From: CAVHIG01 sp963636105
GTDB taxonomy: Bacteria; Bacillota; Clostridia; Peptostreptococcales; Anaerovoracaceae
Length of the DNA: 21,504 nt
Direction: 5' to 3'
NCBI GenBank assembly: GCA_963636105.1
Contig: CAVHIG010000031.1
Span: 1 to 21,504, forward strand
Shown: piece by piece, positions 1 to 6,522 of the stretch
Position numbering within the stretch: the first letter of the stretch is position 1
Layout of the letters: each line of letters opens with the position of its first letter
The notes under the pieces: model-generated
The model's input: only the letters and a program-made list of their open reading frames with translations
What the model was told of the DNA's origin: nothing
Databases searched by the model: none
Position numbers and translations under genes: made by a program

Positions 1-17
1 GCTAAGCTCATCTCGCC

Positions 18-93
18 GGTTTTGGGCTGCGACTTTGTCCACACGGATTTTGCGGAGCAAAATCCGTGCCAAAGGCTCGCAGCAGCCAAAACC
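18..93. repeat. Long imperfect palindrome upstream of ftsQ
   Basis: The outer arms GGTTTTG (18-24) and CAAAACC (87-93) pair. Inside them lie GCTGC/GCAGC, CTTTG/CAAAG and a perfect 11-bp core, CACGGATTTTG (42-52) with CAAAATCCGTG (58-68), closed by the 5-nt loop CGGAG. The whole reads as one interrupted hairpin of about 76 nt. No T-run follows it, so it does not look like a simple terminator. It may be an intergenic palindromic repeat or a structured 3' end of the upstream transcript. No coding sequence is visible in 1-214. Confidence 0.6.
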
Positions 94-166
94 CTGGCTC
101 GAATCGCTTGCTGCCTCTAGCTGCTCGTCACAAGGGCCTGCAGACAGCTACCACCCCAAATCTTCC

Positions 167-195
167 TTACAACAAATAATTTGATAAAGTATAAT
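167..195 (+). promoter_or_regulatory. Predicted sigma-A promoter of ftsQ
   Basis: A -35 box TTACAA (167-172) is separated by 17 bp from a perfect -10 box TATAAT (190-195). Transcription would start near 202, giving a leader of only about 13 nt before the ftsQ start at 215. AAGGAAA at 204-210 serves as ribosome binding site. ftsQ can therefore be transcribed independently of whatever lies upstream of the window. Confidence 0.65.
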
Positions 196-214
196 ATAGC
201 AAAAAGGAAAACAG

Positions 215-985
215 ATGTCTGAAGATACGAGGGCTGCAGAGCAAGTAAAGCCGAGAAAGAAAAAGAAGAGGAGAAAAAAGCACTACTTCCTCAGATTTTT
301 AATATTGCTTGCACTTTGCGCGGGATTGTATTATTTTGCGAATTCCGAGTTTTTTGATGTGCAAAAAATCCAGGTCGAGCAAAACAGCTATTATACAAAG
401 CAGCAAATCATAAAGCTCTCGCAAGCGAGCATAGGCGAAAATCTTTTCAAAGCAACGGTACACGATATGAAGGAAAATCTTCTTGCGGATCCATATATAA
501 AAAGCGTGGATATCAAGAAGAAGCTGCCGCATACGATAATCATCACTGTGGAGGAGAGACAGGAGGCAGCCGCCATACCTTACGGTGACACATATGTGCT
601 CATAGATAAGGACGGTATGGTTCTGCGCAAGGTGGATACTGCTCCGGAGCTTACAATTTTAGAAGGGCTTACCATCAAAACCATAGAGCCCGGTTCACCA
701 CTTGAGGTCGAGGAAGCTTATGTCCTGACAGATACGCTGGAGCTCCTGCAGAGCATGGAAGAAAATGACATGTACTTTAAGAAGATAGACATTTCAAGGG
801 TTATGATAAAGGCATATATCTATGACTATCTCGTGTGTCAGGGCAAGCCCGAAAATCTTCTTGAAAGCATGGAAAACGGGGATTTGCAGGCAGTACTCTA
901 TGACCTGTATACAAAGGATACTCAAAGGGGCGTCATCAGCATCGGAAATGACAATTATATATCCTTCAGCCCGGCTATCGAGTAA
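215..985 (+). CDS. ftsQ: Cell division protein FtsQ/DivIB
   Basis: This is a 256-residue bitopic division protein. FtsQ/DivIB links the early Z-ring to the septal synthase FtsW/FtsI through FtsL and FtsB/DivIC. The order is typical: a very basic cytoplasmic tail (KPRKKKKRRKK), one membrane segment at about residues 25-43, then a POTRA domain starting at FFDVQKIQVEQN with the usual DPYIKSVDIKKKLPHTIIITVEER stretch. The beta domain (TYVLIDKDGMVL) and the C-terminal extracellular part follow. Length fits the family. The start is set by AAGGAAA about 5 nt upstream and the promoter at 167-195. It lies upstream of the DUF881 genes, sbp and ftsZ, as in Bacillota division clusters. The family name divIB is equally suitable. 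Confidence 0.9.
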   Translation: MSEDTRAAEQVKPRKKKKRRKKHYFLRFLILLALCAGLYYFANSEFFDVQKIQVEQNSYYTKQQIIKLSQASIGENLFKATVHDMKENLLADPYIKSVDIKKKLPHTIIITVEERQEAAAIPYGDTYVLIDKDGMVLRKVDTAPELTILEGLTIKTIEPGSPLEVEEAYVLTDTLELLQSMEENDMYFKKIDISRVMIKAYIYDYLVCQGKPENLLESMENGDLQAVLYDLYTKDTQRGVISIGNDNYISFSPAIE

Positions 986-994
986 GAGATGTTC

Positions 995-1054
995 GGCCTA
1001 CACCTACCCTCGGGACCAAATGACTTGCACATGGTCCCGAGGGCAGCTTAGGCC
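995..1054. repeat. Strong intergenic hairpin after ftsQ
   Basis: CCCTCGGGACCA (1007-1018) pairs perfectly with TGGTCCCGAGGG (1032-1043) around a 13-nt loop. GGCCTA (995-1000) and TAGGCC (1049-1054) add an outer 6-bp stem. There is no downstream T-run, so it is not an ordinary intrinsic terminator. It could protect the ftsQ mRNA 3' end or be part of an intergenic repeat element. Confidence 0.6.
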
Positions 1055-1097
1055 TCACTGTGTATTGAAGATTGAATCTAGGCAGCTTAGGCCTCAC
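1042..1097 (+). repeat. 17-nt direct repeat pair in ftsQ-DUF881 spacer
   Basis: GGCAGCTTAGGCCTCAC occurs exactly at 1042-1058 and 1081-1097, a period of 39. The first copy overlaps the 3' side of the 995-1054 hairpin. The core TTAGGCCTC followed by RCTG recurs at the pheT stop codon (near 8971). The rest of the 205-bp spacer holds a small AAGTC/GACTT hairpin (1099-1113) and a GCTA-CGGC/GCCG-TAGC inverted repeat (1130-1149). No promoter or gene is evident. Confidence 0.6.
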
Positions 1098-1190
1098 AAA
1101 GTCGAAAAGACTTGCAAAAGCAATCAGTAGCTAACGGCTGGCCGCTAGCAGCAAACCTCGAATACGTGAAAACAAAAAACGGGAGAAAAT

Positions 1191-1946
1191 ATGAAAATGA
1201 AGAAAATCGGCGGATTGGCAGCTGTGGGCATAATCGCCTTGTTTGTAGGTATAGTGCTGTCGGTTCAGATATCAAATACATCAGGCTCTGACCAGGGCGG
1301 CCTTGTGCCTCTTGCAAAGCTTAAAAGCTACGAAGAGGCCGTAAAGGAGGCGCAGGCAGAAAAGGAAGACGCGATGGCGGAGCTCCTTGAGCTTGAAGGA
1401 CGCCTGTCCGAAATTGAAAAGGCAAAATCCGAAGAGGATACGCTGATCTCCGGCCTTGTGCAGGACAATGAAAAATACAAGACAGCCGCGGGCGTTACCG
1501 ACGTAGAAGGCATGGGAGTCATCATCACCATAAAGGATCCTCCAAATACCGAAAGCTATATCGAGGATTACAGCGTCATAGCCTACAACTACGAGCTGCT
1601 CCTTTCCCTTGTAAATAAGCTAAAGGAAGCCGGCGCCGAGGCCATTTCCATAAATGAGCAAAGGATCGTAAATACCACTGAGATCAGTCTTGCCGGAAGC
1701 TCCATAAGGATAAATGGCCGTGCCACAGCTCAGCCCTACACGATAAAGGCGATAGGAAATCCCGACACCCTTGAATCCACCCTCACTATAAGGGGCGGCA
1801 TCGTGGAGAGTATGAGAAGCAAATACGGACTCAGCGTGGCTATAGACAAGGTAGAAAATGTAAAAATCGCGAGATACAGCGGCGTGATTACCTTTAAATA
1901 CGCAAAGCCGATAGAAGAAGCGGATAGCGGGGAGGCATCCCAATGA
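1191..1946 (+). CDS. DUF881 family membrane protein, first copy (YlxW/YlxX-like)
   Basis: A 251-residue protein with an N-terminal membrane anchor (about residues 7-25, GGLAAVGIIALFVGIVLSV). A predicted coiled coil follows at about 45-90 (EAVKEAQAEKEDAMAELLELEGRL), then a DUF881 domain with the family signatures VEGMGVIITIKDP, QRIVNTTEISLAGSSIRING and PYTIKAIGNP. In Bacillus subtilis two such genes, ylxW and ylxX, lie between divIB and sbp, matching this position. Their molecular role is not established; location and topology suggest a division or envelope function. GGGAG at 1181-1185 is the ribosome binding site. Its end overlaps the next gene by four bases (ATGA), so translation is coupled. 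Confidence 0.85.
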   Translation: MKMKKIGGLAAVGIIALFVGIVLSVQISNTSGSDQGGLVPLAKLKSYEEAVKEAQAEKEDAMAELLELEGRLSEIEKAKSEEDTLISGLVQDNEKYKTAAGVTDVEGMGVIITIKDPPNTESYIEDYSVIAYNYELLLSLVNKLKEAGAEAISINEQRIVNTTEISLAGSSIRINGRATAQPYTIKAIGNPDTLESTLTIRGGIVESMRSKYGLSVAIDKVENVKIARYSGVITFKYAKPIEEADSGEASQ

Positions 1947-2671
1947 AGGGCAGGACGGCATGCATATTTAGCCTTTGTGTGCTGATAGGCATAGGCATTG
2001 TGGTGCAATCGGAGCTTACCGACGGGCAGAAGCTCTATGTCTCACAGAGCGCGGTCGAGGAGTGCAGGACGAATCTGGAGACATTGCAGCAGGAGATAGA
2101 GCGCATCGGTGAGATTGCCAAGGAAACTCAGGAAAAAATTGACCTCTATCGCCAGGAAATGCAATCAGAGGATACCGAGGCGATGGAAAAGACGCTTTCC
2201 GCGGAGCTTTTGCAATACAAGATGTTTTCAGGTGGTCAAAGCGTGCATGGTCCTGGCGTAGAAATCACCATAAATGACGGAAGCAGGCCGCTCTATGAGG
2301 GCGAGGATATAAATAATGTGCTCGTGCATGATTCGGACATACTCATGGTCGTAAATGAGCTTAAAAGAAGCGGTGCGGAGGCCATAGCGGTAAATGGCCA
2401 GCGCATTGTAAATACCACTGAAATCGTATGCGCCGGATATACTATAAGAATAAATGGCATCACATACGCGCGCCCCTTTGTAATCACCGCTATAGGGGAC
2501 GCTTCGAGAATGTCTGCGGCCTTGCTCGACGAGGTCGGATATGGCACTACCTTGAAGGATTACGGTGTGATTTTTGAGATTGAGATAAAGAGCGACATCG
2601 TCATAGAAGGCTATTCGGGTGAATTCGAAAATAAATATCTGGAGCCTGTCAAGGGGGGAGAAAAAAATTGA
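1943..2671 (+). CDS. DUF881 family membrane protein, second copy (YlxW/YlxX-like)
   Basis: This 242-residue paralogue of the preceding gene starts inside its stop codon (ATGA). Residues about 4-22 (TACIFSLCVLIGIGIVVQS) form a signal anchor. A coiled-coil stretch follows (EECRTNLETLQQEIERIGEIAKETQEKIDLYRQ), then the DUF881 domain with GPGVEITINDGSRP, NGQRIVNTTEIVCAGYTIRING and PFVITAIGD. The shared RIVNTTEI and IRING blocks show tandem duplication from one ancestor, long diverged. The end overlaps the TTG start of sbp (TTGA), so the two DUF881 proteins and Sbp are probably made together and may form one complex. That is inferred from coupling. Confidence 0.85.
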   Translation: MKGRTACIFSLCVLIGIGIVVQSELTDGQKLYVSQSAVEECRTNLETLQQEIERIGEIAKETQEKIDLYRQEMQSEDTEAMEKTLSAELLQYKMFSGGQSVHGPGVEITINDGSRPLYEGEDINNVLVHDSDILMVVNELKRSGAEAIAVNGQRIVNTTEIVCAGYTIRINGITYARPFVITAIGDASRMSAALLDEVGYGTTLKDYGVIFEIEIKSDIVIEGYSGEFENKYLEPVKGGEKN

Positions 2672-3222
2672 TCTTAGTCATGATAATAGGCCTTGTAGTA
2701 GGCATAGCTGCGGGTTTTGCGCTGAATATATCTTATCCGAGCGAGTACAGCTTTTATGTGACAATGGCGCTGCTTGCGGGTATGGACTCGGTAGTGGGCG
2801 CCGTGCGCGCAAATCTCAAGGGCAATTTCAATACGATAATATTTGTTACGGGCTTTTTTACAAATGCCATCCTTGCGGGAGTGCTTACATTTATAGGGGA
2901 CAAGCTCGGCGTGCCGCTCTACTACGCGGCGATATTCGTCTTCGGCGGCAGACTTTTCAATAATCTTGCGGTCATAAGGCGGCTGACGCTCGATAAATTC
3001 CTTGAAGAAAGAAGTAGCAGAAGACGTGCGGACGGCAGCGGAAACGGCGAGGGCGCTTCGAATGAGCCTGGGCTTGCGGATGAGCCGGGGGCAGCGACTA
3101 AAAACGCGCAAAATACCGGGCGCTTACTGCTCTTTACGGACGAAGAACCGGAGGCAGAAGAAGAGCTTGCCAGAGAAATCGCGCCGGAAGCGGAGCTGCG
3201 CTCGGAAAAAGGAATGCTTTGA
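2668..3222 (+). CDS. sbp: Small basic protein family (Sbp, DUF1290) with acidic C-terminal extension
   Basis: A 184-residue membrane protein. The first ~110 residues match the Sbp/DUF1290 family: several hydrophobic helices with the landmarks GLVVGIAAGF, TMALLAGMDSVVGAVRA, FVTGFFTNAILAG and FGGRLFNNLAVIRR. Its function is unknown, but the family sits beside ftsA/ftsZ in many Gram-positives. The start is a TTG overlapping the previous stop, preceded by a strong GGGGGGAG at about 8 nt; ATG at 2680 is the alternative. B. subtilis Sbp is about 120 residues, so the last ~65 residues here are extra: a hydrophilic Gly/Ser/Ala/Glu-rich tail (SGNGEGASNEPG, then DEEPEAEEELAREIAPEAEL). A terminator follows directly. 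Confidence 0.8.
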   Translation: MILVMIIGLVVGIAAGFALNISYPSEYSFYVTMALLAGMDSVVGAVRANLKGNFNTIIFVTGFFTNAILAGVLTFIGDKLGVPLYYAAIFVFGGRLFNNLAVIRRLTLDKFLEERSSRRRADGSGNGEGASNEPGLADEPGAATKNAQNTGRLLLFTDEEPEAEEELAREIAPEAELRSEKGML

Positions 3223-3230
3223 CAAAAAAC

Positions 3231-3267
3231 AAAACGGCGTGGTGCTTAAAATCATCGCGCCGTTTTT
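3231..3267 (+). terminator. Rho-independent terminator after sbp
   Basis: AAAACGGCG (3231-3239) and CGCCGTTTT pair and the stem continues inward, with G-U pairs, to GUG/CAU around the loop CUUAAAAU. The hairpin ends in TTTTT. It closes the ftsQ-DUF881-sbp unit and separates it from ftsZ. Confidence 0.8.
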
Positions 3268-3322
3268 GCTTGAATTTTTTTAAAATACTTCATCAAAAAT
3301 AGGTGCAAGTGGGCGGAGTTTA

Positions 3323-3331
3323 TGCTAAAAT
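3323..3331 (+). promoter_or_regulatory. Predicted extended -10 promoter of ftsZ
   Basis: TGCTAAAAT (3323-3331) is an extended -10 element (TG, one base, TAAAAT). The -35 position holds only the weak GTGCAA (3303-3308). Transcription would begin near 3338, downstream of the sbp terminator. This gives ftsZ its own promoter and argues that the ATG at 3341, almost at the transcript 5' end, is not the start codon. Confidence 0.5.
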
Positions 3332-3376
3332 AATGGAAGTATGAATTTTGACATATACGGGGGAGGAAATAGACCC

Positions 3377-4561
3377 ATGCTACAGTTTGAAGTAAACGAG
3401 CAATCAAATGCGCAGATAAAAGTCATAGGCGTAGGCGGCGGTGGTTGCAATGCCGTAAATAGAATGATCGAGTCAGGCCTGAAGGGTGTAAATTTCATGG
3501 CCATAAATACAGATAAGCAGGCGCTTACAAAATCCATGGCGGAGACAAAGCTTCAAATAGGTGAGAAGCTGACAAAGGGACTGGGCGCGGGAGCAAATCC
3601 CGAGATCGGTCAAAAGGCCGCTGAGGAGAATATAGAAGACCTGACGAAATTTATACAGGGCGCGGACATGGTATTTATCACAGCCGGTATGGGCGGCGGT
3701 ACAGGTACGGGCGCTGCTCCTATCATAGCAAAGGCCGCAAAGGATATGGGTATACTGACTATAGGCGTAGTCACAAAGCCATTCAAATTTGAGGGACGCA
3801 AGAGAAAAAACCATGCCGAGCAGGGCATCACATACCTTAAAAAATATGTGGACTCACTTGTAGTGATACCAAATGATAAGTTGCTCGCGGTAGCTGACAG
3901 ATCCACCACGATGCTGCAGGCCTTTGGACTTGCGGATGAGGTGCTCAAGCAGGGCGTACAGGGCATATCTGATCTGATCGCGGATTCCGGACTTATCAAT
4001 CTGGACTTTGCCGATGTAAAGACTGTAATGAGCGACCGTGGTATAGCGCACATGGGTGTAGGCCGCGGCAAGGGCGAGGACAAGGTAGCGCAGGCAGTAA
4101 AGGGCGCCATCGAAAGCCCGCTGCTTGAGACTACGATCAATGGCGCAAAGGCTATACTCCTCAATATCACAGGCGGTTTCGATATAGGCATGATGGAGGT
4201 AAGCGACATCGCGGATGCCATTGAAGACGCTGCGGACGACGATGTAATTCTCATCTTCGGTACTTCTATCAAGGAAGATATGCAGGATGAGGTCATAGTT
4301 ACAGTCATCGCTACGGGCTTCGAATCCGACAGAGGCTTGAAGGAAGATACAATCGTGCTTCCGGGCGCAAATTCCCAGAAGGAGCCTGTATACGGACTCG
4401 GCAGGGAAGCGGCGGATAGTGAAGAGCCTGAAGCCGGAGCTGAAAATGAAGCCGAGACTCAGGAAAAGACTCTTGGTGAGACTATTTCAGGACTGGCTGA
4501 GGAAGACCTGAATGGGGATTCAAACTTTGAAATTCCTAAATTCCTGAGAAAGAAGATATAG
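3377..4561 (+). CDS. ftsZ: Cell division protein FtsZ
   Basis: The tubulin-like GTPase that polymerises at midcell to form the Z-ring. The 394-residue reading starts at 3377, behind GGGAGG (3361-3366, 10 nt upstream). An in-frame ATG at 3341 would add 12 residues but lacks a good ribosome binding site and lies at the predicted transcript start. Landmarks: GVGGGGCNAVNRM (nucleotide binding), the GGGTGTG signature at residues 106-112, and the synergy loop NLDFADVK beginning at residue 208, which completes the GTPase site of the neighbouring subunit. An acidic variable linker (about 325-375) leads to the C-terminal peptide FEIPKFLRKKI, the docking site for membrane tethers such as FtsA or SepF. 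ftsA itself is not adjacent. Confidence 0.97.
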   Translation: MLQFEVNEQSNAQIKVIGVGGGGCNAVNRMIESGLKGVNFMAINTDKQALTKSMAETKLQIGEKLTKGLGAGANPEIGQKAAEENIEDLTKFIQGADMVFITAGMGGGTGTGAAPIIAKAAKDMGILTIGVVTKPFKFEGRKRKNHAEQGITYLKKYVDSLVVIPNDKLLAVADRSTTMLQAFGLADEVLKQGVQGISDLIADSGLINLDFADVKTVMSDRGIAHMGVGRGKGEDKVAQAVKGAIESPLLETTINGAKAILLNITGGFDIGMMEVSDIADAIEDAADDDVILIFGTSIKEDMQDEVIVTVIATGFESDRGLKEDTIVLPGANSQKEPVYGLGREAADSEEPEAGAENEAETQEKTLGETISGLAEEDLNGDSNFEIPKFLRKKI

Positions 4562-4598
4562 CGGCTCTACTTGATTTACAAAAAAATAAAACGAAATA

Positions 4599-4633
4599 AA
4601 GGAGCTGTGGCAAGATTTGCTATAGCCCTTTTT
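4599..4633 (+). terminator. Rho-independent terminator after ftsZ
   Basis: AAGG plus GCTGTGGC (4604-4611) pairs with GCTATAGC (4619-4626) plus CCTT, allowing two G-U pairs and one bulged A at 4603, around the loop AAGATTT. A T-run reaches 4633. It should end the ftsZ transcript. Only 32 nt separate it from the next start codon, and I see no clear promoter in between. Confidence 0.7.
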
Positions 4634-4665
4634 GCGATTTTAGGAAACAAGATCAAAAATAGACA

Positions 4666-5475
4666 ATGAAAGAAATTCGTTCAAACGAAAACAAAATTTA
4701 CAAATTATGTATGCAACTGACAGCGAAGAAATATCGCGACAGGCTGGGGCTTTATCTCATAGAAGGTGAAAATCTCTTGGAAGAAGCTATAAAAAATGGC
4801 GCTCGTATGAGGCAGGTCATCTTTTCAGAGAGCTTTTTGGAAAAGGCGGAAACGGCGCGGCGCAGCCTGCCGCGGGGGCTTTCTGAAGGAATTGAGACCT
4901 TTTCCATGAGCGACCGCCTCTTTTCAGGCATAGCTCAGACAAAGACGCCTCAGGGAATCATCGCCGTAGTCGAAAAGCCCGCGCTCACGCGAGACGAGGC
5001 AGTTTCCGCGATAAAAAAAGAAGGCGCAAATGTTGTCATACTTGATAGATTACAGGACCCGGGAAACATCGGAACCATCATCCGCACGGCAGATGCCGCG
5101 GGGATTTCAATGATAATCGCGCTAAAGGGCACGGCCGATGTATTTTCGCCAAAGGTCATAAGGGCGGCGATGGGTTCAGTCTTTAGAATGCCAATATTTT
5201 TTGCGGACGAGCCGCGGGAGGTATTGGCGCTCATGAAGGAATGCGGCAAGAGGACGGCGGCGACGTGCTTCGACACGGACAGCTTTTACTATGACGCGGA
5301 CATAAGCAAGGACACGGCCATCATAATAGGAAACGAAGGCAATGGTATCTGCGAGGAGTTTTCGGATGGCGCGGACATAAGGATAAAGATACCTATGCAC
5401 GGGAATATAGAATCGCTGAATGCGGCAGTGGCGGCGGCCATATTGATGTATGAGGCGGTCAGAAAAGGAGAATAA
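4666..5475 (+). CDS. SpoU/TrmH-family rRNA 2'-O-methyltransferase (YsgA-like)
   Basis: A 269-residue SPOUT methyltransferase that would transfer a methyl group from S-adenosylmethionine to a ribose 2'-OH in RNA. The N-terminal substrate-binding part has the family's KKYRDRLGLYLIEGENLLEEA. The C-terminal trefoil-knot domain carries motif 1 (N134-IGTIIR140, with the catalytic-type Asn and Arg), motif 2 (IIIGNEGNGI, N223/E224) and motif 3 (IPMHGNIESLNAAVAAAILMYE, S250-L251-N252). A gene of this family, ysgA, precedes pheS-pheT in Bacillus subtilis; I recall its product (RlmP) as a 23S rRNA methylase, but the target here is inferred. The ribosome binding site is weak. The stop lies 3 nt before pheS, so it is co-transcribed with pheST. 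Confidence 0.85.
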   Translation: MKEIRSNENKIYKLCMQLTAKKYRDRLGLYLIEGENLLEEAIKNGARMRQVIFSESFLEKAETARRSLPRGLSEGIETFSMSDRLFSGIAQTKTPQGIIAVVEKPALTRDEAVSAIKKEGANVVILDRLQDPGNIGTIIRTADAAGISMIIALKGTADVFSPKVIRAAMGSVFRMPIFFADEPREVLALMKECGKRTAATCFDTDSFYYDADISKDTAIIIGNEGNGICEEFSDGADIRIKIPMHGNIESLNAAVAAAILMYEAVRKGE

Positions 5476-5478
5476 AAA

Positions 5479-6504
5479 ATGGACCAAAGTCAATTAAGCA
5501 AAATTTTACAGGAAGCAAAGGAACAGCTTTCCAAAGCGGCCTCAATAGCGGAGACAGATGAGATAAGAGTCAAGGTTTTGGGCAAGAAGGGCAAGCTGAC
5601 GGAGATACTTCGCTCCATGGGCGGACTTTCTCCTGAGGAGAGAAAGGAGCTTGGACAGGCGGCAAACAACGTAAGAAGTGAGATCGAAGGACTTCTTGAG
5701 AAAAAATTTGCGCAGATAAAGGCGGCCGTACAGGCTGAGAAGTTTAAGGCAGAGCAGATAGACGTGACTGAGCCGGGCAAGCCTTTTGAGCTGGGTTCAA
5801 AGCATCCTATCACCGTTACGATAGAGGAGATTACAAACGTATTCCGCGCGATGGGATACAGCATAGAGGAAGGCCCGGAGATTGAGACCGTATGGCACAA
5901 TTTCGACGCGCTCAATTCACCGCAAAACCACCCTTCGAGGGAGATGACGGATACCTTCTATCTGAACGAGGGACAGCTTTTGCGTACACATACCTCCCCT
6001 GTAGAGATAAGGACTATGCTCAAGGGCGAGCTTCCTATCAAGATGGTAGCTCCGGGCAGATGCTTCCGTTTCGATACGCCGGATGCGACACATTCGCCTA
6101 TGTTCCACCAGGTAGAGGGTCTTGTTGTAGGCGAGGGCATTACGATGGCAGACCTTAAGGGTACTCTTGATAAATTTGCGAAGCTTATGTTTGGTTCAAG
6201 CGTACAGACAAAGCTTCGTCCGAGCCACTTCCCGTTTACAGAGCCTTCGGCGGAGCTTGATGTGTCCTGCTTCAAGTGCGGCGGCAAGGGCTGCAATGTA
6301 TGCAAGGGCAGCGGCTGGATTGAAATCCTGGGCTGCGGCATGACTCATCCGAACGTACTCAGAGCCGGCGGCATAGATCCTGAGAAGTATACGGGCTTTG
6401 CTTTCGGTATGGGCGTAGAGAGAGTAGCGATGCTGAAGTACGGTGTAGATGACATTCGCTTGTTCTATGAGAACGATATGCGTTTCATCAATCAGTTCAA
6501 ATAG
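5479..6504 (+). CDS. pheS: Phenylalanine--tRNA ligase alpha subunit
   Basis: The catalytic class II subunit of the alpha2-beta2 enzyme that charges tRNA-Phe. The 341-residue length is normal. An N-terminal coiled coil (about 1-90) binds tRNA. The catalytic core shows EEGPEIETVWHNFDALNSPQNHPSREM, the motif 2 region PGRCFRFDTPDATHSPMFHQVEG (from P192) and motif 3 GFAFGMGVERVAML (from G306). The cysteine cluster C264-x2-C267-x4-C272-x2-C275 is usual in Gram-positive PheS. An AAAAGGAG ribosome binding site overlaps the end of the methyltransferase gene. pheT follows after 18 nt. No T-box leader is present upstream. Confidence 0.97.
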   Translation: MDQSQLSKILQEAKEQLSKAASIAETDEIRVKVLGKKGKLTEILRSMGGLSPEERKELGQAANNVRSEIEGLLEKKFAQIKAAVQAEKFKAEQIDVTEPGKPFELGSKHPITVTIEEITNVFRAMGYSIEEGPEIETVWHNFDALNSPQNHPSREMTDTFYLNEGQLLRTHTSPVEIRTMLKGELPIKMVAPGRCFRFDTPDATHSPMFHQVEGLVVGEGITMADLKGTLDKFAKLMFGSSVQTKLRPSHFPFTEPSAELDVSCFKCGGKGCNVCKGSGWIEILGCGMTHPNVLRAGGIDPEKYTGFAFGMGVERVAMLKYGVDDIRLFYENDMRFINQFK

Positions 6505-6522
6505 GAAGAGGGGTGTATAGAA

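Noticed and set aside
995..1054. Hairpin after ftsQ as an intrinsic terminator
   Set aside because: The stem is strong but the following bases are CAGCTTAGGCC and then CTCAC, with no T-run on either strand.
1130..1149. GCTA-CGGC/GCCG-TAGC inverted repeat as a regulatory stem
   Set aside because: The loop would be only two bases and one pair is mismatched, so it is too weak to call alone.
3341..3376. Upstream ATG as the FtsZ start
   Set aside because: It has no good ribosome binding site and lies about 3 nt from the predicted transcript start; ATG 3377 has GGGAGG at proper spacing and matches the usual N terminus.
3610..4308. Long minus-strand open frame inside ftsZ
   Set aside because: It is the antisense shadow of ftsZ codons, Ser/Ile/Pro-rich, without a start signal; the same applies to the other minus-strand frames in the window.
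4562..4665. T-box riboswitch before the pheST unit
   Set aside because: The region is only 104 nt with one terminator hairpin. I see no T-box-like conserved sequence and no room for the specifier stem.
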